From Bacteroidia bacterium (lineage in GTDB: Bacteria; Bacteroidota; Bacteroidia; Chitinophagales; Saprospiraceae): DNA of 64,000 nucleotides. A program made the translations under genes and the position numbers. Numbering within the stretch: the first letter of the stretch is position 1; each line of letters opens with the position of its first letter. The notes beneath the pieces were generated by a model. That model had not been told where the DNA came from. It ran no database searches and saw only the letters and a program-made list of their open reading frames with translations. The stretch lies in the NCBI GenBank assembly GCA_030430845.1, contig JAUIKE010000012.1, positions 1 through 64,000 on the forward strand. The letters are read 5' to 3'. Below, piece by piece: positions 31,677 to 40,421 of this stretch.

Positions 31677-32873
31677 TTGAAAAAGCACACCAATTTGTCA
31701 AAAAGACAACTTTTTTTACAACATGTGGCCCAAACGAGCCCTTCTCCGCTCATGATCGAGATCGAGCGAGCAGAAGGTATGTACCTCTTCGATCCAAATG
31801 GGAAGGCCTACCTGGACCTGATTGCGGGTATCGGAGTGAGTTCGCTGGGGCATCGGCATCCGGCAGTCGAAAAGGCGGTCAAGGAGCAATTGGGAAAATA
31901 TTGGCATACGCTGGTATATGGCGAATATGTACTCTCCCCGCAAGTGGAATTGGCTCAACTTTTAACCAAGCAATTACCCGATCCACTAGATAGCATTTAT
32001 TTTGTCAATTCCGGTAGCGAAGCCACCGAGGGGGCCATGAAATTAGCCAAGCGATACACCGGCCGGCCCGAGATCATGGCCTGCAAAAAAGCTTATCATG
32101 GGAGTACGCAGGGTTCTGCCAGCCTAATGTGGCCGAAAGATTTCACGCAGGCGTATCATCCGCTTCTTCCAGGTATCCGCCACATTGAATTCAATTGTGA
32201 AAAATGCCTGAAAAAGATTTCCCAAAAAACAGCCGCCGTGATCGTCGAGCCGGTGCAGGCCGAATGGGGCATCCGGCCTCCTGCTGAGGGCTATTTGAAA
32301 AAACTGAGAAGGCGCTGCGATGAAACAGGTACCCTGCTGATTTTTGACGAAGTCCAGACCGGCTTCGGTCGTACCGGTCATTTGTTTGCTATGCAGCGCT
32401 ATGACGTGACTCCCGACATCGTGCTCATGGCCAAGGGTATGGGCGGCGGTATGCCCATCGGGGCCTTCTGTAGCTCACAAGAGGTCATGCAGGTCCTTTC
32501 ACACAATCCCATTTTGGGGCACATCACCACTTTCGGCGGCCACCCTGTGAGTTGTGCCGCTTCCCTGGCTACCCTGAAAGTTTTATTGCAGGAGGATTAC
32601 ATCAGTCAGGTAGAGAAAAAAGAGGCCTTGTTTCGGTCCTTATTGAAACATCCTAAAATAATAGAAGTAAGGAGCGCCGGACTGATGATGGGCGTACAAA
32701 TGGAGAGCTTTGATTTTATCCAAAAAGTAATCGGCCATTGCCTGGAAAAAGGATTGATCACAGACTGGTTTTTGTTTAATAGCGAGACGCTGAGAATTGC
32801 TCCGCCTTTGATCATTTCAGAAGAGGAGATTCGATGGGCGTGTGGAATTATTTTGGAGGCTGTAGAATTATGA
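31677..32873 (+). CDS. class III (PLP-dependent) aminotransferase, non-ATG start
   Basis: A 398-residue fold-type I aminotransferase of the acetylornithine/ornithine/4-aminobutyrate group. Motifs: YLDLIAGIGVSSLGHRHP, YFVNSGSEATEGAMKLAK, LIFDEVQTGFGRTGHLFA (the PLP Asp) and MAKGMGGGMPIGAF with the catalytic Lys, then GHITTFGGHPVSCAASLA. Homologous starts fall near SKRQLFLQH; no ATG exists in the open frame back to the stop at 31629, so the start is TTG at 31677 or 31692. The substrate is not fixed by sequence. Divergent from GH25. Confidence 0.88.
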   Translation: MKKHTNLSKRQLFLQHVAQTSPSPLMIEIERAEGMYLFDPNGKAYLDLIAGIGVSSLGHRHPAVEKAVKEQLGKYWHTLVYGEYVLSPQVELAQLLTKQLPDPLDSIYFVNSGSEATEGAMKLAKRYTGRPEIMACKKAYHGSTQGSASLMWPKDFTQAYHPLLPGIRHIEFNCEKCLKKISQKTAAVIVEPVQAEWGIRPPAEGYLKKLRRRCDETGTLLIFDEVQTGFGRTGHLFAMQRYDVTPDIVLMAKGMGGGMPIGAFCSSQEVMQVLSHNPILGHITTFGGHPVSCAASLATLKVLLQEDYISQVEKKEALFRSLLKHPKIIEVRSAGLMMGVQMESFDFIQKVIGHCLEKGLITDWFLFNSETLRIAPPLIISEEEIRWACGIILEAVEL

Positions 32874-32896
32874 AAAAGTAATTGCTAATCAAGTTG

Positions 32897-33090
32897 TGAT
32901 GCTAGTTCCTCCTTCGTCGGAACGATGCTGGATGCTGATGCGGCCTGCAGCCGCAGGAGGCTGGACGTTTGATTTTCTTCAATAAGAAGAAAGAGATCTT
33001 ATTCATTTATCAAAAAAAGACGTTACCATCCTCACGCCGTCGGCGTGATAAGCATCCAGCATCGTTCCGACGAAGGAGGAACTAGCATCA
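32897..33090. repeat. 194-bp element with perfect 40-bp inverted terminal arms
   Basis: Arms TGATGCTAGTTCCTCCTTCG... and its exact complement enclose about 114 nt that contain two small hairpins, GCGGC/GCCGC near 32940 and CACGCCG/CGGCGTG near 33033. It fills the convergent gap between the aminotransferase and rpoN. No protein is encoded and no target duplication is obvious. The layout fits a REPIN/MITE-like repeat or a large bidirectional terminator. Confidence 0.85.
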
Positions 33091-33131
33091 TTTTTTGATA
33101 GGCACAAAAAACATGGATGCGTGAAAAAAAA

Positions 33132-34637
33132 TTATAATTCTTTCCTTAACCTCGCCACAGGAATATTCAGCTGCTCACGATACTTCGCCACCGTACGCCG
33201 AGCAATATTATACCCCTTTTCTTTCAGATGATTCTTAAGTTTTTCGTCAGAAAGCGGTTTTCTTTTATTCTCATTTTCGATGATCTCAGAAAGGATTTTC
33301 TTGATCTCCAATGTTGAAACCTCCTCTCCTTCCTCATTTTGCATGGATTCGGAGAAAAAGTCCTTCAAGCGCTTGGTACCGAACTCTGTCTGAACAAATT
33401 TGCTGTTGGCCACCCTGGAGACAGTCGAAATATCCAGTCCGGTAATCTCGGCTATATCCTTCAGGATCATAGGGCGAAGCTTACGCTGATCGCCGGTCAG
33501 GAAGAAGTCGTATTGGTATTGCAAAATAGCATACATGGTTCGGTACATGGTCTGCTGGCGCTGACGGATGGCATCGATGAACCACTTGGCCGAGTCGATC
33601 TTTTGTTTGATAAACTTAACAGCCTCCTTTTGTTTTTTATTGGTTTTCCCGGCTTGCTTGCTGCTTTGGTAGGTCTGCAGCATGTCCTTGTACTGATCGT
33701 TAATGCGCAGGTCCGGCGCATTTCTGGAATTCAGGTTGAGCTCAAGTTCGCCGTCCCGGTTGGTAATGATAAAATCAGGAACTACATATTGAGTAGCCCT
33801 GCTACCGGAAGAGCTATACCCACTAGCCGGCTTAGGATTAAGTTTTAGAATTACGTCAATGGCTCCCTTCAGGTCATCTTCGGTGACATTCAGGGAACGA
33901 ACTAGTTTTTGATAGTGTTTTTTAGTGAATTCTTCAAAATTCTTATCGATGACTTCTATAGCCAGGCGGAGTTCTTCCTCAGGGAACCCTTCCACATGCT
34001 CTCCTTCTTCGATGATTTCCAGCTTTTGATGTAGTTGAATGCTCAGACATTCCTGCAAGTCACGAGCCGCCACGCCGGGAGGGTCAAAGCGCTGGATAGT
34101 TTTGAGCATTTCTTTGACTTCCTCTTCCGATACGAAGATGTTCTGGGCGAACATCAGGTCGTCGATAATGGCCACGGGCTCTCTTCTTAGATAGCCATCC
34201 TCATCAATGCTTCCTACGATTTGCCGGGCAAGGGCTTCTTCTTTTTCATCCTTAAACTGGAGCAGGCCCAACTGTCGGTCGAGAAAATCGTGGAAGGTAT
34301 TTTCTACGGCTATCGGCATGGTTTTGTCCTCTTCATCACCGCCGTAGCTGCCATCCTTCATTTTGTAAGCAGAGGGATCATCTTCCAGGTATTCTGTCAG
34401 GTAATCATCCAGTTCAAATGTTTCTTCCGTGTTGTCATCATTGCTGAGTTCGTCGCTGTCCTTGAATTCGAGAGGGTCTTCGTTTTTGTCTCCTTCTTCC
34501 AGTGCAGGATTGGCTTCCAGCTCCTCTTTGATGCGCTGTTCCAGCGAAACCGTCGGGATCTGCAGCAGTTTCATCAGCTGAATCTGCTGAGGCGATAGCT
34601 TCTGGAGCATCTTTTGTTCAAAGCGAAGATTTTGCAT
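33132..34637 (-). CDS. rpoN: RNA polymerase sigma-54 factor
   Basis: A 501-residue sigma-54. Region I is the N-terminal Gln/Leu-rich stretch (QKLSPQQIQLMKLLQIPT), followed by an acidic region II (about 45-110), the core-binding domain, and the DNA-binding part with DISTVSRVANSKFV (helix-turn-helix) and the C-terminal RpoN box within ARRTVAKYREQLNIP. It needs an AAA+ enhancer-binding activator, none of which is in the window. Divergent from the aminopeptidase gene across a 208-nt AT-rich gap. Confidence 0.95.
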   Translation of the reverse strand: MQNLRFEQKMLQKLSPQQIQLMKLLQIPTVSLEQRIKEELEANPALEEGDKNEDPLEFKDSDELSNDDNTEETFELDDYLTEYLEDDPSAYKMKDGSYGGDEEDKTMPIAVENTFHDFLDRQLGLLQFKDEKEEALARQIVGSIDEDGYLRREPVAIIDDLMFAQNIFVSEEEVKEMLKTIQRFDPPGVAARDLQECLSIQLHQKLEIIEEGEHVEGFPEEELRLAIEVIDKNFEEFTKKHYQKLVRSLNVTEDDLKGAIDVILKLNPKPASGYSSSGSRATQYVVPDFIITNRDGELELNLNSRNAPDLRINDQYKDMLQTYQSSKQAGKTNKKQKEAVKFIKQKIDSAKWFIDAIRQRQQTMYRTMYAILQYQYDFFLTGDQRKLRPMILKDIAEITGLDISTVSRVANSKFVQTEFGTKRLKDFFSESMQNEEGEEVSTLEIKKILSEIIENENKRKPLSDEKLKNHLKEKGYNIARRTVAKYREQLNIPVARLRKEL

Positions 34638-34845
34638 CCTATTTTAATTTTGGTGTGGTAAAAGTGGTATTGAGTTGTATAATAAGTACGTCAAATTTTC
34701 TATCTTTTGCAAGCAAATATATTTGAAAAAAAACTCTGACGCCATATCTACAGCAAAAAATATGCCATTTTTTTTAATTTGTTTTTTGCTTACTCCTAAT
34801 TGATTGCGCGCAGATCAAGCAAATAAACCGTCCAAATAAAAACAT

Positions 34846-36660
34846 ATGACTCCCCCCTCTAGAATTAATGAAAGAATTGCAGCCCTAAAAGGTTTAATGA
34901 AACGGGAAAAACTGGCCGCCTACCTCATCCCGGCTGCTGACCCCCACCAAAGTGAATACGTATGCGACCACTGGAAAGTTCGCGAATGGATGAGTGGATT
35001 TACCGGATCGGCCGGAACCTTAATTGTTACTAGAGAAAAAGCGGTTTTGTGGACGGATTCCCGGTATTTTTTACAGGCCGAAAATGAGCTGAAGTCAACC
35101 GATATCCAATTATTTCGGGAAGTTACAGATAAGCATTTGACCTACCTTTCCTGGCTGGCAGATACGCTCGAAGCAGGAGCCGTCATTGGATGCGATGGCC
35201 GGCAGTTTTCTGTGGACCAGGCCGGCAGGATGAAAAAAAAGCTATCAAATCACGACATTCAACTAGATACACAGCAAGACTTGGTAGGAGAAGTTTGGAA
35301 AAAGCGGCCGAATCTACCAGATCATCCCGTCTTTGAATTTGATGTGGAATATGCAGGCGAAAGTCGCGCTCATAAATTGAACAGGATCCGACAGGCCATG
35401 CTCAAAAAAGAGGTAGACATTCACCTCATCTCAAAACTGGACTGCATCGCCTGGGCATTGAATCTGCGCGGCAGCGATGTCGAATGCAATCCGGTTTTTA
35501 TGAGCTATTTATGGGTTGAAAAAGAAGAAGCCTTTTTATTTATCGATAAAAACAAGGTGCCGGAAGCCATACAAAACGCACTGAAAAGAGATGGCATCGA
35601 AATCATGAATTACAAGGCCATATCCGGCTTCATCGGACGCCTGGCCCCTGAGCGGGTCGTCTGGATCGACTCCGCCTCCACCAACCAGCAATTATTCGAC
35701 TGGCTAAAAGAGCAAGAGGTAGAATTTGTACGCTCCCAGGATGCCGTCGTTTCTCTAAAAGCTGTCAAAAATGATACAGAGATCGGGCATTTGCATCAAG
35801 CCATGGTCAAAGACGGCATCGCCCTGGTAAAGCTCAAGATCTGGCTCGACCTGATGCTCGACCGGGTCATGGTCACCGAATACGAAGTATCCAAGCAGCT
35901 CAACCGCTTCCGGCAAGCCCAGGGGAATTTCATCGATGATAGTTTTCATGCCATCGTGGGTTACAATGCCAACGGCGCGATTGTCCATTACCGGCCCCAG
36001 CCCGCCGAAAGCTCCCCCATCAAGCCATCTGGCATGCTGCTGATCGACTCGGGCGGACAGTACATGGAAGGTACCACGGATATCACCCGTACCTTTGCAC
36101 TCGGCGAGCCTAGTCCGGAACAAAAAGAACACTACACCCTCGTTTTAAAAGGACATATTGCCCTGTCAAAAGCCGTTTTCCCAAAGGGCACCACCGGTGT
36201 GCAAATGGACATCCTGGCCCGGCAATTCCTCTGGCAGCGGGGCCTGAACTACGGGCACGGCACCGGCCACGGTGTAGGCTTTTTCCTCAATGTGCACGAG
36301 GGGCCGCACAGCATCGGTGCCGATGCGAAAGGCAGCCGGACAACCATCCCCTTCCAGCCCGGCATGATCGTTTCGAACGAGCCTGGCCTCTACCTGACCG
36401 GCCAATACGGCATCCGGATCGAGAACCTGATCCTCTGTGTGGAATCAGATGTAAAAGACCTGGAAGGGAAGCCCTATCTCGGTTTTCACACGCTTTCTCT
36501 TTTCCCTTACGACCTGGACTTAATTGACGGCAGTCTTTTATCGGTTTCAGAAAAAGCATGGATCAAGGATTACCATCAGCGGGTGTTTGAGGAGTTGAAG
36601 CCCGGTTTGAGCCCGGAGGAGGTGAAGTGGCTGGAGCGGCAGTGCCAGCCGGTGAGGTGA
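34846..36660 (+). CDS. aminopeptidase P family protein (Xaa-Pro aminopeptidase)
   Basis: A 604-residue M24 peptidase with the long three-domain eukaryotic-like arrangement: two creatinase-type N-terminal domains (about 1-160 and 161-310), the pita-bread catalytic domain (about 310-530) and an M24C tail. Metal ligands are visible: LLIDSGGQY, TTDITRTF, HGTGHGVGFFLNVHEGPH, SNEPGLY and GIRIENL. It removes N-terminal residues before proline, in the cytoplasm since there is no signal peptide. Confidence 0.92.
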   Translation: MTPPSRINERIAALKGLMKREKLAAYLIPAADPHQSEYVCDHWKVREWMSGFTGSAGTLIVTREKAVLWTDSRYFLQAENELKSTDIQLFREVTDKHLTYLSWLADTLEAGAVIGCDGRQFSVDQAGRMKKKLSNHDIQLDTQQDLVGEVWKKRPNLPDHPVFEFDVEYAGESRAHKLNRIRQAMLKKEVDIHLISKLDCIAWALNLRGSDVECNPVFMSYLWVEKEEAFLFIDKNKVPEAIQNALKRDGIEIMNYKAISGFIGRLAPERVVWIDSASTNQQLFDWLKEQEVEFVRSQDAVVSLKAVKNDTEIGHLHQAMVKDGIALVKLKIWLDLMLDRVMVTEYEVSKQLNRFRQAQGNFIDDSFHAIVGYNANGAIVHYRPQPAESSPIKPSGMLLIDSGGQYMEGTTDITRTFALGEPSPEQKEHYTLVLKGHIALSKAVFPKGTTGVQMDILARQFLWQRGLNYGHGTGHGVGFFLNVHEGPHSIGADAKGSRTTIPFQPGMIVSNEPGLYLTGQYGIRIENLILCVESDVKDLEGKPYLGFHTLSLFPYDLDLIDGSLLSVSEKAWIKDYHQRVFEELKPGLSPEEVKWLERQCQPVR

Positions 36661-36792
36661 GTGAGAGGGGGGTAGAACTATTTGATTGACTTAACATGGA
36701 AGATACATATTATTTTGACTTTAGGAATGGAATTCCTTGCTGACTAGCATGATGTTATGAGTAGTTAAAAAAACTAACAACACCAAAAAGTA

Positions 36793-37416
36793 ATGAACTT
36801 TGAATTAGAGGAAAAACTATTAGAATTATTAAATGCCAAAAAGCTTGACGAGGCAATTAATTTGGCTGAGACAGAACTTCTAAAAATTCCAGAGACAAAC
36901 TTTCATAAAATCATTGGAAAAGACTTAAAAAAGCAAGCAAGTGCATTAAGAAGTTTTATCGAGGATTTTGATGAAAAAACAACTAGAGATTTAAAAAAAA
37001 GAAAAGGTTTCTTAAAATTATTTTTTGGAGGAATAGATGAAGTAAAACCGGCAGCTTATTACTGTGAAATGAATGGATTTACGATAAACTATGATCGCTG
37101 GTTTATTGATTTATTCTCATTTGAGAAAATTGAGACAAATAATTGGGAGTGGTTATCCGACTTTTATGATTCAACTGAAAAAGATCTGACTATTAAAGGA
37201 TTTGAAGAAATACAGTCAATTTTTCAGGATGTGCATGAAAATGCCCAATTTAAAGAGCCGAATATTGAAGCGACTTATGAAGTATGCGAATTACTAGTCA
37301 TTTTAAGATTACAAGAGCTTTTCAGAGAAGCATACCAAAATAGTCAAAGTGAATGGGCAAAAATTCCGATGTTCGTGACTGCTCATGACTATGAAATGAT
37401 ATATAAAGTGAATTGA
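36793..37416 (+). CDS. hypothetical protein in AT-rich island
   Basis: A 207-residue soluble protein with a helical N-terminus (EKLLELLNAKKLDEAINLAE, a TPR-like pair), then a more mixed part with KPAAYYCEMNGFTINYDRWFIDLFSF. No signal peptide or enzyme motif. Codon use is markedly AT-rich (many AAA, ATT, GAA) compared with the aminopeptidase gene beside it, which suggests transfer. I do not recognise the family; an immunity- or cargo-type protein would fit the context, but that is a guess. Confidence 0.6.
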   Translation: MNFELEEKLLELLNAKKLDEAINLAETELLKIPETNFHKIIGKDLKKQASALRSFIEDFDEKTTRDLKKRKGFLKLFFGGIDEVKPAAYYCEMNGFTINYDRWFIDLFSFEKIETNNWEWLSDFYDSTEKDLTIKGFEEIQSIFQDVHENAQFKEPNIEATYEVCELLVILRLQELFREAYQNSQSEWAKIPMFVTAHDYEMIYKVN

Positions 37417-37484
37417 ATATGAATAGATGATTTATGTTTTTGAGCAACCAACCAAAGGAAAAGAAAACTTGCGCTCTTGGTTAA

Positions 37485-37506
37485 CATTTGTTAATTTTAA
37501 CAAATG
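37485..37506 (+). promoter_or_regulatory. 22-bp palindrome ending on the nucleotidyltransferase start codon
   Basis: Perfect dyad CATTTGTTAA-TT-TTAACAAATG, whose last three bases are the ATG of the next gene. A dimeric regulator bound here would block transcription or translation initiation, as is usual for autoregulated toxin-antitoxin operons. Confidence 0.6.
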
Positions 37507-38043
37507 AATAATGTTTTCGCTAAAGCTCTAAAAAAGATTGTCGATATCCTTAACAGAGAGGAAATTGATTACATGTTAGTTGGTGGATTTGCTGTAAGTT
37601 ACCATAATAGGGCAAGGACAACCAATGATATTGATATCGTTCTCCAGATTTATCCAAGCCATGTAAAACAGATATTAAAATATTTTCCAGAGTGGAAAAT
37701 ATTTGAAGAATCTTTTATGGATAATGTCGATAAAGGGATATTATTCAATATTACAGATTTTGAAACGGGGATTCGATATGATTTCATATCCTATCGGGAC
37801 AGTGACTACGGTTGGGCTGCCTTTAAAAGAAGAGAAGAGATAGAATTTTTTGATGTGAAATGTTATGTGTGTACCAAAGAAGATTTAATAATATCAAAAA
37901 TGATGTGGCACAATATCACTCCAAGTGACAAGCAACTAGAAGATTTAAAGTTTTTATTGCTTGACCAAGATTTGAATTTGGAGTACATCAAATATTGGAT
38001 ATTCAAACTAAACATCAAAACTCATGGACTTTTGGAATCATAA
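37504..38043 (+). CDS. MNT-type nucleotidyltransferase (AbiEii/DUF6036-like)
   Basis: A 179-residue protein with the minimal nucleotidyltransferase core: LVGGFAVSYHNRARTTNDIDIVL, where GG and the D-x-D pair are the nucleotide/metal signature, followed by a third acidic strand (IRYDFISY). This arrangement is seen in AbiEii-type and DUF6036 proteins, several of which are toxins or antitoxins. It overlaps the next gene by 20 nt. A palindrome lies across its start codon. Toxic activity is not shown by sequence. Confidence 0.75.
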   Translation: MNNVFAKALKKIVDILNREEIDYMLVGGFAVSYHNRARTTNDIDIVLQIYPSHVKQILKYFPEWKIFEESFMDNVDKGILFNITDFETGIRYDFISYRDSDYGWAAFKRREEIEFFDVKCYVCTKEDLIISKMMWHNITPSDKQLEDLKFLLLDQDLNLEYIKYWIFKLNIKTHGLLES

Positions 38044-38485
38044 GGTAAATGTAAGTAAGGAGGCAGCACAAAGGCAAATTGAGATAATTAACACTTTTTC
38101 TCCCGAGAAAAGAATGAAGATTGCACTTGATTTTGGAAACTTAGGAATAGATCAAACAAGGAACTGGATCAAACGACAGCATCCAGGCTATTCAGAATTA
38201 GAAGTCACCTTGGAATTTGTCAGATTAATGTACTATGAAACGGGTCAAATGTCTGAAGAAGTATGGAGGTTTTTCCATAGAAAAATGAAGCAGAAAATAA
38301 AGAAAGATTGGTCCCTAAGATTCAGGAAAATGATGAAAGAAAATGACTGGACTTATGATGATGTAGCAAAAATTGGAAGTTTTAAAAATGGAAAAGTAAT
38401 CCAAGCCACCATAAGTAGAGAGTTGCCGTCATTTGCAAAAATTGCAGTAATTCTGCATGAGAAAAACATGGAGTCACATAGATAA
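38024..38485 (+). CDS. partner protein with Xre-like C-terminal region
   Basis: A 153-residue basic protein overlapping the nucleotidyltransferase gene by 20 nt in another frame. Residues about 30-95 are helical with DQTRNWIKRQHPGYSELEVT, and the C-terminal part KENDWTYDDVAKIGSF...ATISRELPSFAKIAVILHE looks like a Cro/CI-type helix-turn-helix, which would suit an antitoxin-repressor. The family is not one I recognise with confidence. Together the pair resembles a two-gene defence or toxin-antitoxin unit. Confidence 0.6.
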   Translation: MDFWNHKVNVSKEAAQRQIEIINTFSPEKRMKIALDFGNLGIDQTRNWIKRQHPGYSELEVTLEFVRLMYYETGQMSEEVWRFFHRKMKQKIKKDWSLRFRKMMKENDWTYDDVAKIGSFKNGKVIQATISRELPSFAKIAVILHEKNMESHR

Positions 38486-38551
38486 CGCTACAGCACAAAC
38501 ATCGCCTACCTCCTCTTCAACGACATCACCCCTCTGGACTTTTCTCCATAA
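38486..38551 (+). pseudogene. relic of a DJ-1/PfpI family gene (N-terminal fragment)
   Basis: Just after the partner gene the frame from 38486 reads RYSTNIAYLLFNDITPLDF and then stops. NIAYLLFNDITPLDF is the first strand and turn of DJ-1/PfpI (glutamine-amidotransferase-like) proteins. There is no start codon and nothing more of the domain downstream, so this looks like a leftover from insertion of the AT-rich island or a deletion. Confidence 0.5.
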
Positions 38552-38604
38552 AAAATACCCAAACATTTAAAGACTTGTAGGAGCTGTATAAATAAACAAC
38601 GACT

Positions 38605-39210
38605 GTGAAACTCAAAGACATTTTTACAGACATCAATACAAAAGTTTTCGTCCTAGTAAATCAAGACGATGACGATGAACTCAATTGGACAATCGAGCCG
38701 ACTGACTATGCCCTTTTGCCAGAAGAAGAAAACATGTATTTCATCAAAGCCTTTCAGGTTTCATCATACAAGACAGCGGATTGCTTCCTTGGAATAATAA
38801 CCCCTGAAAGAATTGCAGAGACCGTAATAAAGCGAGCCTCCAACGGACAAATAGTGGCTGAAAGCATCTACGATCAAGAAAAGACGGTCATTCCAGCCAT
38901 TGCATCTGATTGCTTTGGTAACTATGAACTATACTACGCAAAAGAAAATCCTAAAATTGGTATAGACGTCTTGAAAAAAGGCTTGAACCAAGCAACAAAT
39001 AAAAACGTGGTGGCTGAAGACCTTGGCTATATTTTACGTGATGAAGGACAAGTAAAAGAAGCGATTGAAGCATTTAAAATGAGTGAAGAAAATGGGCCTT
39101 CTTCCAATTATATTTACCTGGAACTTTCCCAGCTTTACAAAGCATTGGGACAAACAGACGAAGAAATCAAATATCAATTGAAGTTTAAAGATAGCAGTGA
39201 AATCGAATAG
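38605..39210 (+). CDS. hypothetical protein with C-terminal TPR-like helices, GTG start
   Basis: A 201-residue protein starting at GTG. Residues about 1-110 are mixed alpha/beta with an acidic loop (NQDDDDELNW) and ITPERIAETVIKRASNG; the rest is TPR-like (DLGYILRDEGQVKEAIEAFK, LELSQLYKALGQTDEEIKY). No signal peptide. Unknown family. It ends the AT-rich island, 66 nt before rlmN. Confidence 0.6.
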   Translation: MKLKDIFTDINTKVFVLVNQDDDDELNWTIEPTDYALLPEEENMYFIKAFQVSSYKTADCFLGIITPERIAETVIKRASNGQIVAESIYDQEKTVIPAIASDCFGNYELYYAKENPKIGIDVLKKGLNQATNKNVVAEDLGYILRDEGQVKEAIEAFKMSEENGPSSNYIYLELSQLYKALGQTDEEIKYQLKFKDSSEIE

Positions 39211-39276
39211 CCGCCGAATTAGAACTATCTTTGCCCATTAACTGTTGACTACAAAAATTCAGTTACTACTTTTTTA

Positions 39277-40314
39277 ATGAAAACAGACGTCAGAAAAATA
39301 TCGCAGACGGAACTCGAGGAGATCTTCAAAGGCATGGGCGAACCCAAATTCCGGGCTAAGCAGGTGTATGAATGGTTGTGGAAAAAAGGAGCACATTCTT
39401 TCGAAGAGATGACCAACCTATCCAAGTCCCTGAGGGGAAAACTGGAAGACGGTTTTGCCATCAATGCGATACAAGAAGATAAAGTACAATTCAGTTCGGA
39501 TGGTACGATCAAAACCCGCTACCGCCTACACGACGGGCACCTGATCGAATCGGTTCTGATACCAGTGCCGGTAGATAAGCGGTTTACAGTCTGTGTGTCC
39601 TCGCAAGTCGGCTGTAGCCTGACCTGCTCTTTTTGCGCCACCGGGCGCATGAAACGCGTGCGCAACCTGGATGCTTCCGAGATTTTCGACCAGGTCTGGA
39701 TGGTGAACAAACAAGCAAACGAACACTTTGGTCACGACCTGACCAATATCGTGTACATGGGTATGGGCGAGCCTTTACTGGCCTATAAAAATGTAATGGA
39801 AAGCATCGACCTGATCACCTCCGACAAAGGGCTGAACATGTCGGCCAAAAGAATTACGATCAGCACGGCCGGCATAGCTAAAATGATCCGAAAGATGGCG
39901 GATGACAACAGCAAGGTGAACCTGGCCCTTTCCCTCCACGCCGCAGACGACGAAAAGCGCAATCGCATTATGCCGATCAACGAGCAGAATAACCTGGCTA
40001 CTTTAATGGATGCCATGGAATACTACTACCGCCAGACGCGCAATCGCATCAGCTATGAATACATCGCCTTCCAGGGCTTTAACGATCAGATAGAAGATGC
40101 TAAGAAGTTAGCGAAACTGTGCCGCCGTTTTCCGGTGAGAGTGAATATTATTGAATACAACCCAATTGATGGGGCAACTTTTGTGAAATCACCTGAGGAT
40201 CAGATCGATCGGTTCGCGAAATACTTAACCGATCATGATGTGTTAGTGACCGTACGAAGAAGTAGAGGAAAGGATATAGATGCGGCCTGTGGACAATTAG
40301 CCAATAAGGATTGA
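39277..40314 (+). CDS. rlmN: 23S rRNA (adenine-2503-C2)-methyltransferase
   Basis: A 345-residue radical SAM enzyme of usual length that methylates C2 of A2503 in 23S rRNA (and A37 of some tRNAs). The [4Fe-4S] motif is CSLTCSFCATG, the SAM-binding patch is MGMGEPLLAYKNV, and the substrate-forming Cys lies in IDAACGQLA at the end. The N-terminal FRAKQVYEWLWKKG accessory domain is typical. The start ATG matches family length. Confidence 0.96.
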   Translation: MKTDVRKISQTELEEIFKGMGEPKFRAKQVYEWLWKKGAHSFEEMTNLSKSLRGKLEDGFAINAIQEDKVQFSSDGTIKTRYRLHDGHLIESVLIPVPVDKRFTVCVSSQVGCSLTCSFCATGRMKRVRNLDASEIFDQVWMVNKQANEHFGHDLTNIVYMGMGEPLLAYKNVMESIDLITSDKGLNMSAKRITISTAGIAKMIRKMADDNSKVNLALSLHAADDEKRNRIMPINEQNNLATLMDAMEYYYRQTRNRISYEYIAFQGFNDQIEDAKKLAKLCRRFPVRVNIIEYNPIDGATFVKSPEDQIDRFAKYLTDHDVLVTVRRSRGKDIDAACGQLANKD

Positions 40315-40340
40315 AGTTATTGCAGGCCCCTAGCTTAAAA

Positions 40341-40409
40341 TCTCACGCAGATGGCGCGAATTTCGCAAATTTTTGACTCATCTGCAAAATGGGCGTAATC
40401 TGCGTGAGA
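40341..40409. terminator. imperfect inverted repeat between convergent genes (CTCACGCAGAT family)
   Basis: Arms TCTCACGCAGAT...and ATCTGCGTGAGA enclose about 45 nt with further partial pairing. It fills the gap between rlmN and the PfkB kinase gene and belongs to the same broad class of CGCAGAT intergenic repeats as the one at 14146-14226. Probably read as a bidirectional terminator. Confidence 0.6.
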
Positions 40410-40421
40410 AAAAAGCATAAT

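Noticed and set aside
33339-33848. 169-aa plus-strand ORF
   Set aside because: Antisense shadow of rpoN.
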